Source: Frateuria_A sp035943815 (GTDB lineage Bacteria > Pseudomonadota > Gammaproteobacteria > Xanthomonadales > Rhodanobacteraceae). Taken from it: a stretch of DNA of 64,000 bases. Below, piece by piece: positions 35,825 to 44,273 of this stretch (within the stretch, counting starts at the first letter, position 1; each line of letters begins with the position of its first letter). The notes beneath the pieces were generated by a model. That model did not search any database. It was given only the letters and a program-made list of their open reading frames with translations, and was not told the origin of the DNA. The position numbers were made by a program, and so were the translations under genes. The DNA is taken from assembly GCF_035943815.1 (NCBI RefSeq), contig NZ_DASZBU010000009.1:1-64000 (forward strand), read 5' to 3'.

Positions 35825-36262
35825 ATGCTCAATCGTCGACGCGGCGACCGCGACGCCAGCACCAGCAGCGACACCAGCCTGATCGCCCGCGGCACGGTCA
35901 TCCGCGGCGATCTGCGCTTCAGCGGCGCGCTGCATCTGGATGGACGCATCGAAGGTACGGTGCTGGCCGAAGGCGAGGATGCCGTGTTCACGCTCAGCGA
36001 GCAGGGCCAGGTGCAGGGCGAGATTCGCGTGCCGCACGCGATCATCAACGGTCAGGTGCATGGCGACATCCATGCCACCGAGCGGCTGGAGCTCGCCCCG
36101 CAGGCGCGCATCGCCGGTGATGTGCACTACCGCACGCTGGAGATGGCCGCCGGCGCACAGGTCAATGGCCGCATGAGCCACCGCGTCGACGGCAGCGCGC
36201 CGCGCGAGCTGCCCGCGCCAGGTGCGCACGACGCAGGGCTGGACGAAGCGGTACCTGCCTGA
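35825..36262 (+). CDS. Bactofilin (polymer-forming cytoskeletal protein)
   Basis: A 145-residue bactofilin. The central domain (about 20-115) consists of short repeats such as IARGTVIRGDLRFSGALHLD and GRIEGTVLAEGEDAV that wind into a right-handed beta-helix and polymerise into filaments without nucleotide. The ends are disordered and polar. Bactofilins organise cell-shape and wall enzymes. It is translated directly after the membrane-anchored coiled-coil gene, suggesting the two products act together. Confidence 0.9.
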   Translation: MLNRRRGDRDASTSSDTSLIARGTVIRGDLRFSGALHLDGRIEGTVLAEGEDAVFTLSEQGQVQGEIRVPHAIINGQVHGDIHATERLELAPQARIAGDVHYRTLEMAAGAQVNGRMSHRVDGSAPRELPAPGAHDAGLDEAVPA

Positions 36263-36323
36263 GCGGCCGCCGAAGCCAAGCGCTATCCTTGAGATCGCAC
36301 CCAGGCAACCGCACATCCGCCGC

Positions 36324-36692
36324 ATGGAAACCCTCGTCTCGATTCCCGATTACCGTCAGGCCGGCGCCCCGCTGGTCTTCACCGAAGCGGCCGCGCGCAA
36401 GGTGCATGAGCTGATCCTCGAGGAGGGCAACCCGGCGCTGAAGCTGCGCGTCTACATCAGCGGGGGCGGCTGCTCGGGTTTCCAGTACGGTTTCACCTTC
36501 GACGAGGCGCAGGCGGAGGACGACTTCGCGCTGGACCGCGAGGGCGTCACGCTGCTGGTCGATCCGCTGTCGTTGCAATACCTCACGGGCGCTGAAATCG
36601 ACTATGCGGAGAGCCTCTCCGGCGCGCAGTTCGTGATCCGCAACCCCAACGCCAAGACCACCTGCGGCTGCGGTTCCTCGTTCTCCACCTGA
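36324..36692 (+). CDS. erpA: Iron-sulfur cluster insertion protein ErpA
   Basis: An A-type carrier that delivers [Fe-S] clusters to apoproteins, including enzymes of isoprenoid synthesis. The 122-residue protein has the three cluster cysteines: one in GGGCSGFQYGF and two in the C-terminal CGCGSSF. The ATG at 36324 gives METLVSIPDYRQ; earlier ATGs lie inside the bactofilin gene. nudC follows after 9 bp. Confidence 0.95.
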   Translation: METLVSIPDYRQAGAPLVFTEAAARKVHELILEEGNPALKLRVYISGGGCSGFQYGFTFDEAQAEDDFALDREGVTLLVDPLSLQYLTGAEIDYAESLSGAQFVIRNPNAKTTCGCGSSFST

Positions 36693-36701
36693 GTCGCGCC
36701 G

Positions 36702-37646
36702 ATGGCTTGCACCAATATCTTCGCCGGCCTGAGCCTGGTGCTGGATCGCATGTCCGAGCGCCGCGACCAGGACGCCTGGGTCGCCGAACAGGGCGACCAT
36801 GCGGGCGCGCGCTACCTGCTGCTCGACCCTTCCGGCGAGAGCTATCTGCTGCGTGAGGCGGAAGGCCTGCGCTGGCTGAGCGCCGCCGAACGGCGTGAGC
36901 TGTTCGCCGATGCCGAGGTGAGCCTGCTGGGCATCGCGGACGAACGGCCGCACTTCCTGCTCGCACTCGGCGAGGGCGAGCCGCTGGACACCCTGGAAGA
37001 CCGCCTGCATGCGCGACGCATCGGGCTGCGCGAAGCGGGCATGCGTCTGGCCGCGGATGAGGCGGGGCTGTTCGCCTATGCCAAGGGCCTGGCGCACTGG
37101 CAGCGCGAGACGCGGTACTGCAGTGGATGCGGCGCGCCACTGCGGCGCGTTTCCGCAGGCCACCGCATGCAATGCACCAACGGCGCCTGCGGGCGCCTGC
37201 ATTTTCCGCGCACCGACGCGGCAGTCATCGCGATCATCGAACACGAAGGCGCCTGCCTGCTCGGTCGCCAGGCCAGTTGGCCGCAGGGCCGCTGGTCGAC
37301 GCTGGCGGGCTTCGTCGAGCCGGGCGAATCGCTGGAAGACGCCGTGCGGCGCGAAGTAGCAGAGGAGGCCGGCGTGCGCGTAGGCGACGTGCACTATCAC
37401 TCGTCGCAACCCTGGCCGCTGCCTGCGTCGTTGATGGTCGGCTTCACCGGCACAGCGCTGGGGCGCGCGATCGACCTGCGCGACGGCGAGCTGGCCGATG
37501 CGCGCTGGTTCACGCCGGAGCAGATCGTCGCTGGCCTGGCCGACGGCAGCTTCGCCACGCCGACCCGATTGTCGGTGTCCTACCAGTTGCTCGCGCACTG
37601 GCTGCGCGAGCGCGCAGGCATCGAGTTGGACGCCCTCGCCGGCTGA
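36702..37646 (+). CDS. nudC: NAD(H) pyrophosphatase / deNADding enzyme
   Basis: Hydrolyses NADH and removes NAD caps from RNA. The 314-residue protein has the zinc ribbon cysteines 140, 143, 158 and 163, a Nudix box at about 202-224 (GFVEPGESLEDAVRREVAEE) and the NudC signature SQPWPLPASLMVGF. It is probably cotranscribed with erpA (9-bp gap). Confidence 0.95.
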   Translation: MACTNIFAGLSLVLDRMSERRDQDAWVAEQGDHAGARYLLLDPSGESYLLREAEGLRWLSAAERRELFADAEVSLLGIADERPHFLLALGEGEPLDTLEDRLHARRIGLREAGMRLAADEAGLFAYAKGLAHWQRETRYCSGCGAPLRRVSAGHRMQCTNGACGRLHFPRTDAAVIAIIEHEGACLLGRQASWPQGRWSTLAGFVEPGESLEDAVRREVAEEAGVRVGDVHYHSSQPWPLPASLMVGFTGTALGRAIDLRDGELADARWFTPEQIVAGLADGSFATPTRLSVSYQLLAHWLRERAGIELDALAG

Positions 37647-37739
37647 TCAACCGGCGTCTTGCTCCGCGCCTACGGCGTTCCCACGGGCTGCTGGAGGGGC
37701 TTGTCCTACAATGGCGGGCATTACCAGGAGCATCGACCG

Positions 37740-38609
37740 ATGGCCTTGAGCCTGCTTGCCGCCCTGATCGCCCTCGGCCTGCTGCATCTGCTGCCGCAGC
37801 TTGTCCAATGGCGTGACGACAGGGTGTTCCGCGGCTGGGTACGCCAGTTGGACGACACGGCGGGCCGCGGCCGCGTCCTGATCACCCTGATCGTGCCCAC
37901 GCTGCTGTGCCTGCTGCTGTCCGACCTGCTCGCCCGGACGCCCCTGGGCGGCATCATGCAATTGATCTTCGCCGTGGCAGTGCTGCTCTATGGCCTGGGC
38001 CCGCATGCGTTCGAGGCGGATCTGGAGGCGATCCTCCATGCCCCCGACCCGCTGGCCCGCGAGGCGGCAGCCCAGCGCCTCGCCGAGCCCGGCCAGCGGG
38101 TGGCCTGGAATGCCCATGCGCTGGGCCAGTCGGTGGCCATGGCAGCGTTGCGCCGTCGCTTCGGCGTGCTGCTGTGGTTCTTCCTGCTCGGGCCAGCGGG
38201 CGCGCTGCTCTACCGGCTGGCGCAGACGCTGGGGCGCGATGACACGCTCGCGCTGGACGCGGGCAGCGGCACCCACGCGCGTTTCGTCGCCAACGCGCTG
38301 GACTGGCTGCCCGCGCAGCTGCTGGTGTTCACCCTGGCGCTGGTCGGCCATTGGGATGCGGTGATGGCCTCGTGGCGCCGATGGCGCCAGCGCGCGGCGC
38401 CGACCAGTTGGTACGCCGACGAGCCTGATTTCCTCGCCGCGGCGGCTTGCGCCGATATCGACGTGGAGATCGAGGCGGGCGACGGCTATGCCCAGGAGCG
38501 CACCGATCCGCTGCTGGAGCTGACCCGCATGCGCAGCGCCTTCCTGCGAGCGCTGCTGGCGTGGTTGAGCGTGGTGGCGCTGATCGTGCTGGGCGGCTGG
38601 GTGACCTGA
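37740..38609 (+). CDS. ampE: AmpE-like regulatory membrane protein
   Basis: A 289-residue inner-membrane protein with about four helices (LIALGLLHLLP, LITLIVPTLLCLLLSDLL, LLWFFLLGPAGALLYRL, LLAWLSVVALIVLGGWV) and the family segment FAVAVLLYGLGPHAFEADLEAIL. AmpE accompanies AmpD in beta-lactamase induction in enterobacteria, but ampD is not here. The start at 37740 has AGGAG about 8 nt upstream. The symbol follows the family name. Confidence 0.8.
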   Translation: MALSLLAALIALGLLHLLPQLVQWRDDRVFRGWVRQLDDTAGRGRVLITLIVPTLLCLLLSDLLARTPLGGIMQLIFAVAVLLYGLGPHAFEADLEAILHAPDPLAREAAAQRLAEPGQRVAWNAHALGQSVAMAALRRRFGVLLWFFLLGPAGALLYRLAQTLGRDDTLALDAGSGTHARFVANALDWLPAQLLVFTLALVGHWDAVMASWRRWRQRAAPTSWYADEPDFLAAAACADIDVEIEAGDGYAQERTDPLLELTRMRSAFLRALLAWLSVVALIVLGGWVT

Positions 38610-38705
38610 GCGCACCGCCCCCGGCGGGCTCGTGAGGAGACATCCCGCTCCGCCCGTACCTCTTCCACCTAGCGTGCACCCTCTCGGAAGGAGAAGGATG
38701 GGAGC

Positions 38706-40304
38706 TCACTCCACGTTGTCGGTCTGCTCGATGAAGCGCGCCACGTTGTCGTGCAGCGCCTTCAGCGATTGCTCGTGCGCATAGACCATGTGGCCGGACG
38801 GATACCAGGCAAAGGAGATGTTCTTCTCCAGCGAGGCCGGAATCGGCAAGTGGTGCATCTCGTAGTCGGCGGCGAAGTAGGGCGTGGCCAGATCGTAGTA
38901 GCCGCCGTTGAGCAACACCTTGAGGTCCGGATTGGTCTTCATCGCGGTGGCCAGGTCGGGCATCACGTTGGTCGAGGACTGCAGAGCCTCCCCGTGCGTT
39001 CCCGGTGCCTTGTGCGAGAAATCCCAGTGGTCGATGTCGGCGAACAGCCGGTACTGCATGGCGTCGCCGAACTTGAGCTGGCGGCGCACGTAGTCGTTGA
39101 AGGCGGCCACGTAGGCCGAGCTGATCGCCGAGGATTGCGGGTCGTACTCGGAGTCCTTCGCCAGCGGATCGAGCGCCGGCCCGGAGAAGCGGCTGTCCAG
39201 ACGCCCGGTGGTCAGGTCACCGTCGAACTGCAGCTGGTGCTCGAACATGCCACCGCTGACGCGCAGGTTCGCCTTGACGAGGTAGTCGACCGGCAGCCCC
39301 GTGTACTCGTGCAACTTCTGCGCGACGGCGCGCTTGCGCGCATCGTCCAGCCGCGCGCCCTGCATCAGCGCGCTGGCGTAATCGCCCAATGCGTACTGTT
39401 CGACCTCGCGCAGGAACGGCTCCAGCTGCGCCGGCTGTTGCGGCAGCCTGTGGTGGTAGTACGCGGTGGCGGCGAAGGTCGGCAGCGCCAGCGCGTAGGG
39501 CAGGTCCACGCCGGGGTTGAACTCGGGCCCGTCGATGCTGGTGTCGAAGGAGAGGATCTGCGAAAGCAGGACCACGCCGTTCAAGTCGACGCTGTCCTCG
39601 TTCTGCAGGATGTTGGCCAGCACTGCCGAACGGGTGGTGCCGTAGCTTTCGCCGAACAGGTACTTGGGCGAATTCCAGCGGTCGTAGCGGGAGAGAAACT
39701 GGGTGATGAACTGCGCGAAGGCATGGCCGTCACCATCGACGCCGTAGACCTCCTTCTTGCGCTCCTTCATCTGTTCGTCGCGCTTGGACTTGTCCTTGTC
39801 GTCGGCGATCAGCCGCGAGAAGCCCGCGCCGGGGGCGTCGATGAACACCAAGTCGGAGGCGTCCAGCAGGCTGTAGTCGTTGTTGACAAGGCGGTAGGGC
39901 GCTGCCGGCGTGTGGCTGTCGTCGCTGGTCATCACGCGCTTGGGGCCGAACGCGCCCATGTGCAGCCACACCGTGGCCGAACCGGGGCCGCCGTTGTAGA
40001 CGAAGGTGATCGGCCGCTTGGCCGGGTCGGCGCCCTGCTTGAAGTAGGCGGTGTAGAACATGCTCACGGTCGGCTCGCCGGCCTGGTCGCCGTGCTTGTG
40101 CAGCACCAGCGTGCCGGCGACGGCCTTGTAGTCGATGCGCTTGCCCTCGACGCTGACCGAGCCGGTGCTTTGCGCACTCTGCGGCTGGGTGAGCGCGGCT
40201 TCGGCCTGGTCGGCGTCAGGGCGGGGCTTGTCCTTGTCCGCCGCAAAACCGACCGGGACCATCAGCATCGCGGCCAGTGCCGCGACCAGGGGGAGCTTGC
40301 GCAT
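38706..40304 (-). CDS. Secreted S10 family serine carboxypeptidase
   Basis: A 532-residue exported peptidase with signal peptide MRKLPLVAALAAMLMVPVGFA. Catalytic residues of the S10 (carboxypeptidase Y) family are visible: Ser220 in FGESYGT, the Asp in LNGGYYDLATP and the His in YPSGHM. The oxyanion region FVYNGGPGSATVWLHMGAFGP is intact. It would trim C-terminal residues from peptides in the periplasm or outside the cell. GAGAGG upstream supports the start. Convergent with ampE. Confidence 0.9.
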   Translation of the reverse strand: MRKLPLVAALAAMLMVPVGFAADKDKPRPDADQAEAALTQPQSAQSTGSVSVEGKRIDYKAVAGTLVLHKHGDQAGEPTVSMFYTAYFKQGADPAKRPITFVYNGGPGSATVWLHMGAFGPKRVMTSDDSHTPAAPYRLVNNDYSLLDASDLVFIDAPGAGFSRLIADDKDKSKRDEQMKERKKEVYGVDGDGHAFAQFITQFLSRYDRWNSPKYLFGESYGTTRSAVLANILQNEDSVDLNGVVLLSQILSFDTSIDGPEFNPGVDLPYALALPTFAATAYYHHRLPQQPAQLEPFLREVEQYALGDYASALMQGARLDDARKRAVAQKLHEYTGLPVDYLVKANLRVSGGMFEHQLQFDGDLTTGRLDSRFSGPALDPLAKDSEYDPQSSAISSAYVAAFNDYVRRQLKFGDAMQYRLFADIDHWDFSHKAPGTHGEALQSSTNVMPDLATAMKTNPDLKVLLNGGYYDLATPYFAADYEMHHLPIPASLEKNISFAWYPSGHMVYAHEQSLKALHDNVARFIEQTDNVE

Positions 40305-40381
40305 GAAGTAACCTCTCGGGGGCGCGTGAAAGCGCCAGCATAGGCAGTGCCTGCTGCGCATTCACAGCCCAGAAGTCACGC

Positions 40382-41245
40382 TCAACCGCGTGCCAGCAGG
40401 GCGATCGCCAGCACCGCGAGCGCCAGCCCGACCAGGTTGAGACGCGAAAGCCGCTCGCGGAACAGCACCAGGCCCGCCAGTGCGCCCAACGCCACCACAC
40501 CCAGGTTCATGCCCGCGAACACCAGCGCCGGCCGCCCGGGCAGCGCCTGATGCGCGCGCAGGTAGCAAAGGATATTGCCGAAGTTGAACAGGCCCAGCAG
40601 CACGCCGGCTGCCACGCTGCGGCGACCCAGCCGCGCGTTCGTGCGCGCGAGCCGCCAGCCCTGCAACAGCAGGCTCACCAGCAGGGCCAGCGCGAACATC
40701 GCCAGCAGCGCGGCACCGAGCGGCACGCCCGCCTGCGCCACGCGCTTGAACAGCACGTCGATCACGCCGAAGCCCAGGAACACCAGCAATGGGAACAGCC
40801 AGCGGCCGGCGTCGGCGTCCGTACCCGCGCCCCCGCGCGAAGGCCGCCAGACCAGCCCAGCCAGCGCCGCCAGGCCCGCCGCGATGCCCCACGCCTTGGC
40901 TGCGCTCAAGGATTCGCCGAACAGCACGAAGGCCGCCAGCAGCGACAGCATCAGCGAGAGGCGCTGGGCTACCTCGGAGCGCACGATGCCGGCGTGGCGC
41001 ACCGAGCCGGCCAGCGCCAGGAAGATCGTCGGCAGCAATACGCCCAGCCCGAGCAACGCCGGCCACACCGCCGCCGTCGCGCGCAGGCTCGGTGCGGCGG
41101 GCGCGAACGCCCAAGCGCTGAGCGCGACCGCGACGACGTAGTTCCAGGCGATCGCCTGGCCAACGTCCACCTCCAGCCGGCGGGCGAGCTTGAGCAGCAC
41201 CGACACCAGCACGCTGCAGAGTGCAGCGAGCAATAGATAGATCAT
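40382..41245 (-). CDS. EamA/DMT-type membrane transporter
   Basis: A 287-residue integral membrane protein with about ten helices in two EamA-like halves (IYLLLAALCSVLVSVLLKL to the SVRHAGIVRSEVAQRLSLML segment, then a second set ending LVGLALAVLAIALLARG). Such proteins export metabolites or amino acids; the substrate is not predictable. It overlaps the regulator gene upstream by ATGA, so that regulator may control its expression. Confidence 0.75.
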   Translation of the reverse strand: MIYLLLAALCSVLVSVLLKLARRLEVDVGQAIAWNYVVAVALSAWAFAPAAPSLRATAAVWPALLGLGVLLPTIFLALAGSVRHAGIVRSEVAQRLSLMLSLLAAFVLFGESLSAAKAWGIAAGLAALAGLVWRPSRGGAGTDADAGRWLFPLLVFLGFGVIDVLFKRVAQAGVPLGAALLAMFALALLVSLLLQGWRLARTNARLGRRSVAAGVLLGLFNFGNILCYLRAHQALPGRPALVFAGMNLGVVALGALAGLVLFRERLSRLNLVGLALAVLAIALLARG

Positions 41246-42276
41246 GCCTTCTCCGGCGGGTTGGAAGCGGACGGGTGCCGTACCGGGCGATGGGCGAAGC
41301 GTTCGCGGTACCGAGCCGGGCTCACACCTAATGCGCGGCGGAAATGATGGCGCAGGCTATCCGCATGGCCGTAGCCACAGCGGTCGGCGATCTGCTCGAC
41401 GCTCAGCCGGCTGCCTTCGAGCAGCTCGCGGGCGCGGCCCAGCCGCTCCTCGATCAGCCACTGCCGTGGCGAACGGCCGGTGGCGGCCTCGAAGCGGCGC
41501 AGCAGGGTGCGTTCGCTGGTGCGAGCGCGCGTAGCCAGCTCGGCCAACGGCAACGGCCGGTCGAGGCGGCGGCGCATCCACTCCAACAGCGCGCCCAGCG
41601 ATTCGCCTTGCGCCGGCAGCGGCGAGGGGATGAACTGCGCCTGGCCGCCGTCACGATGCGCCGGCACCACGGCGCGGCGCGCCACCTGGTTGGCCACCTG
41701 CGGCCCGTGGTCGCGGCGGATCAGGTGCAGCGAAAGATCCAGCGCCGCCGCGCTGCCGGCGGACGTCAGCAGGCTTCCCTCGTCCACGTAAAGCACGTCG
41801 GGCTCGACCCGCACCCGCGGGAAGCGCGCCGCCAGCGCATCGGCGTAGCGCCAATGCGTCGTGGCACGGCGGCCGTCCAGCAGGCCGGTGGCGGCCAGCA
41901 CGAAAACGCCGGAGCAGAACGACAGCAGTCGTGCGCCGCGGGCATGGGCAACGCTCAGGGCCGCCAGCAGTTTCGGCGGCGGCGGCGCATCGGCGCCGCG
42001 CCAGCCCGGCACGATCACCGTGCCGGCGCCCTCCAACGCCTCCAACCCGCCGTCGGCATGCACGCGCAGCCCGCCAGCCGCGCGCAGCGGCCCGCGCTCG
42101 ATGGCGCAGACGCGGAAGTCGTACCAGACCGGCAGCTCCGGGCGCGGCAAGCCGAACATCTCCACCGCGATGCCGAACTCGAAGGTACACAGGCCATCGT
42201 AGGCGAGCGCCACCACAGTCAGGTTGCGTGCCGTGGCAGGGGGTGGGATTGGCGGTTTCTTCATGAATGCGGTCAT
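41242..42276 (-). CDS. FtrA/GlxA-like AraC-family regulator with DJ-1/PfpI domain
   Basis: A 344-residue protein with an N-terminal DJ-1/PfpI-like domain (about 15-195, nucleophile-elbow Cys in LLSFCSGVFVL) and a C-terminal AraC double helix-turn-helix (about 230-330; RTSERTLLRRFEAATGRSPR and CGYGHADSLRHHFRRALGVS). This is the FtrA/GlxA layout of amidase-1-related regulators. The ATG at 42276 is used; 42264 is an alternative. ATGA overlap with the transporter gene. Family firm; effector unknown. Confidence 0.85.
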   Translation of the reverse strand: MTAFMKKPPIPPPATARNLTVVALAYDGLCTFEFGIAVEMFGLPRPELPVWYDFRVCAIERGPLRAAGGLRVHADGGLEALEGAGTVIVPGWRGADAPPPPKLLAALSVAHARGARLLSFCSGVFVLAATGLLDGRRATTHWRYADALAARFPRVRVEPDVLYVDEGSLLTSAGSAAALDLSLHLIRRDHGPQVANQVARRAVVPAHRDGGQAQFIPSPLPAQGESLGALLEWMRRRLDRPLPLAELATRARTSERTLLRRFEAATGRSPRQWLIEERLGRARELLEGSRLSVEQIADRCGYGHADSLRHHFRRALGVSPARYRERFAHRPVRHPSASNPPEKA

Positions 42277-42345
42277 TCTCGCCAATGGCCGCGCTCGCCG
42301 CCAGTGAGCACACTGCCGGCTTCCCCAATCGAGTGGAGCATCTCC

Positions 42346-42738
42346 ATGAGCGTCGTCAGCCAGACCCCCGCCGCACCCGCCGCCCTCGCGCAGGAACACT
42401 TCCAGGCGCGCCTGGGTTTCGAGACCGACTGCGCCGACGTCTGGTACGCCAGCGGGCACGAGGAACAGGACTTCGTGCTGCTGGACGTGCGCACCCCCGT
42501 GCTGTTTGCGGCAGGCCACGTTCCCGGCGCGATCAACATGCCGGTGCGAATCATCGGCGAGGCGCGCCTGGCGGAGTTCCCGGCCGATACCCTGTTCGTG
42601 GTCTATTGCGCCGGCCCGCATTGCAACGGCGCGAACAAGGCCGCGCTCAAGCTGGCGCGGCTGGGCCGGCCGGTGAAGGAGATGATCGGCGGGCTCACCG
42701 GCTGGCTCGACGAAGGCTTCGGCCTCGAGCGCGGCTGA
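42346..42738 (+). CDS. Rhodanese-like sulfurtransferase
   Basis: A 130-residue single-domain rhodanese. The active-site loop is VVYCAGPHCNGA with catalytic Cys88 and a second Cys93; the structural LLDVRTPVLFAAGHVPGAINMP is intact. It transfers sulfur from thiosulfate or persulfides to thiols; the natural acceptor is unknown. GGAG lies 8 nt before the ATG. Divergent from the FtrA-like regulator, which may regulate it, and followed 5 bp later by the acetyltransferase gene. Confidence 0.85.
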   Translation: MSVVSQTPAAPAALAQEHFQARLGFETDCADVWYASGHEEQDFVLLDVRTPVLFAAGHVPGAINMPVRIIGEARLAEFPADTLFVVYCAGPHCNGANKAALKLARLGRPVKEMIGGLTGWLDEGFGLERG

Positions 42739-42743
42739 TCGCC

Positions 42744-43199
42744 GTGGACGTATTGCTGGTGCGGCACGCGACCGGCGCCGATCTCGCCCAATTGGTGCCG
42801 CTGTGTATCGAGCATGCGGCGTTCGAACGCCTGCCGCATGGGCTGGGCGAGCACGCCGATGCGCTGGCCGCGGCGCTGGATGCCACGCCGGCGCGCCTGC
42901 ATGCATGGCTTGCGCTCCATGCCGGCGACGCCGTCGGTTATGCAACCGCCACATTCGATTTCTCCACCCTCGGGGGCGCCCCGTACCTGCACATGGATTG
43001 CCTCTACGTGCGCGAGAGCTGGCGCAACCGCGCGATCGGCAAACGGCTATGGCAAGCGCTGCACTCTTTTGCGCTTGGCGCCGGCTGCCGGGTGATGCAA
43101 TGGCAGACGCCGTCGTGGAACGAGGCGGCGGCCCGCTTCTACCGGCGGCTGGGCGCGCGCGAGACGCTCAAACGGCGTTACGAGCTGCCGCTGGCGTGA
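42744..43199 (+). CDS. GNAT-family N-acetyltransferase
   Basis: A 151-residue GNAT protein with the acetyl-CoA binding region LYVRESWRNRAIGKRLWQAL (motif A R/Q-x-x-G-x-G/A pattern, here RNRAIG) and the C-terminal NEAAARFYRRLGA. The start is a GTG at 42744, 5 bp after the rhodanese stop; there is no good ribosome-binding site, so translation is probably coupled. Substrate unknown. Confidence 0.8.
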   Translation: MDVLLVRHATGADLAQLVPLCIEHAAFERLPHGLGEHADALAAALDATPARLHAWLALHAGDAVGYATATFDFSTLGGAPYLHMDCLYVRESWRNRAIGKRLWQALHSFALGAGCRVMQWQTPSWNEAAARFYRRLGARETLKRRYELPLA

Positions 43200-43613
43200 C
43201 ATGGCGGCAGGCGCGCTGTGCCTGCCAGCCATCTTCATGGATGGCATCCGCGCGACCTGCCTCGGCCGGTCATCTTCGGAAACGCCTGCTCGGACTTTCC
43301 CTGAGTTGCGAACACTGGAACAAGCCACTGCCGCCGGCATCGAGCGAAACGCGGATCTGCCGTTCGAATGTACTTTCTGCGGCGACGGCGTGGAGCACGT
43401 GCTGCCGCTCGATTTGCACGGCCTGCGGCGGTGGCTTCCCTGCGCGCCGCTACGCGCTGCACGCGACCGGAGGCATGGCAATCATCTGGGGCGCGATCCC
43501 GCCTCCAGCCGGATCATTTACAAGCCGGTCGAACCGCCATGCACGCCGCGCTGGTGGTGCAGGCCGTCCGGGTGGCGCCCGGAGCATCGGGAGTGGCCGT
43601 ATCCGCCGGCCCG
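43200..43613. other. Intergenic stretch without a supportable gene
   Basis: A 414-bp gap between convergent genes. Base composition is less GC-biased at third positions than in neighbours and open frames in it resemble no family I know. It may hold decayed sequence. No terminator with a U-tract was found for either flanking gene. Confidence 0.4.
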
Positions 43614-44273
43614 TCAGGCGCCGGCCTGGGCCGGGCGCAGCCCGGCCGCCGCGCGGGCAAGCTGCTCGATGCCGGCCCAGTCGCCGCCAGCGAGCTTGTC
43701 CGCCGGGGTGAGCCACGAGCCGCCCACGCAAAGCACGTTGGGCAGGGCGAGGAAATCGGACGCGCTGGCAGCGCTGATGCCGCCGGTCGGGCAGAAGCGC
43801 AACTGCGGCAACGGGCCGGCCCAGGCGGCCAGCAGCTTCGGGCCGCCGGCGGGCACGGCCGGAAAGAACTTCAGGCACCGGTAGCCGCGCTCGAGCAGGA
43901 CCATCGCCTCGCTGGCGCTGGCCGCGCCGGGCAGCAGCGGCAGCGCGATGTCCTCTGCCGCGTCAAGCAGCCGCACGGTGGCGCCCGGCGAGACCGCGAA
44001 GCGGGCGCCGGCCTGCCGCGCCGCGCGCAGATCGGCCTCGCCCAGGACCGTGCCGACGCCGACCACCGCGCCCTCGACCTCGGCCGCGATCGCGCGTACG
44101 GCCTCCAGCGCGGCGGCGGTGCGCAGGGTCACCTCGATCGCAGGTACGCCGCCGGCGACCAGTGCCCGCGCCATCGGCACGGCGGCGCGGGCGTCGTCGA
44201 TCACCACCACCGGGATCACCGGCGCCAGGCGCATGGTGCGTTCGATATCCTGTTGCTTGTCGACCTGGTTCAT
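43614..44273 (-). CDS. eda: KDPG / KHG aldolase
   Basis: Splits 2-keto-3-deoxy-6-phosphogluconate into pyruvate and glyceraldehyde 3-phosphate, the last step of the Entner-Doudoroff pathway. The 219-residue protein has the Schiff-base lysine in GYRCLKFFPA, the catalytic Glu in AIEVTLRT and the FCPTGGIS phosphate loop. Its ATG shares one base with the edd stop (TGATG), so the two are coupled. The start at 44273 gives the normal family length. Confidence 0.95.
   Translation of the reverse strand: MNQVDKQQDIERTMRLAPVIPVVVIDDARAAVPMARALVAGGVPAIEVTLRTAAALEAVRAIAAEVEGAVVGVGTVLGEADLRAARQAGARFAVSPGATVRLLDAAEDIALPLLPGAASASEAMVLLERGYRCLKFFPAVPAGGPKLLAAWAGPLPQLRFCPTGGISAASASDFLALPNVLCVGGSWLTPADKLAGGDWAGIEQLARAAAGLRPAQAGA

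Noticed and set aside
43201..43884. Open frame of 227 codons after the acetyltransferase gene
   Set aside because: It runs into the eda gene on the opposite strand, has no recognisable domain and no ribosome-binding site.
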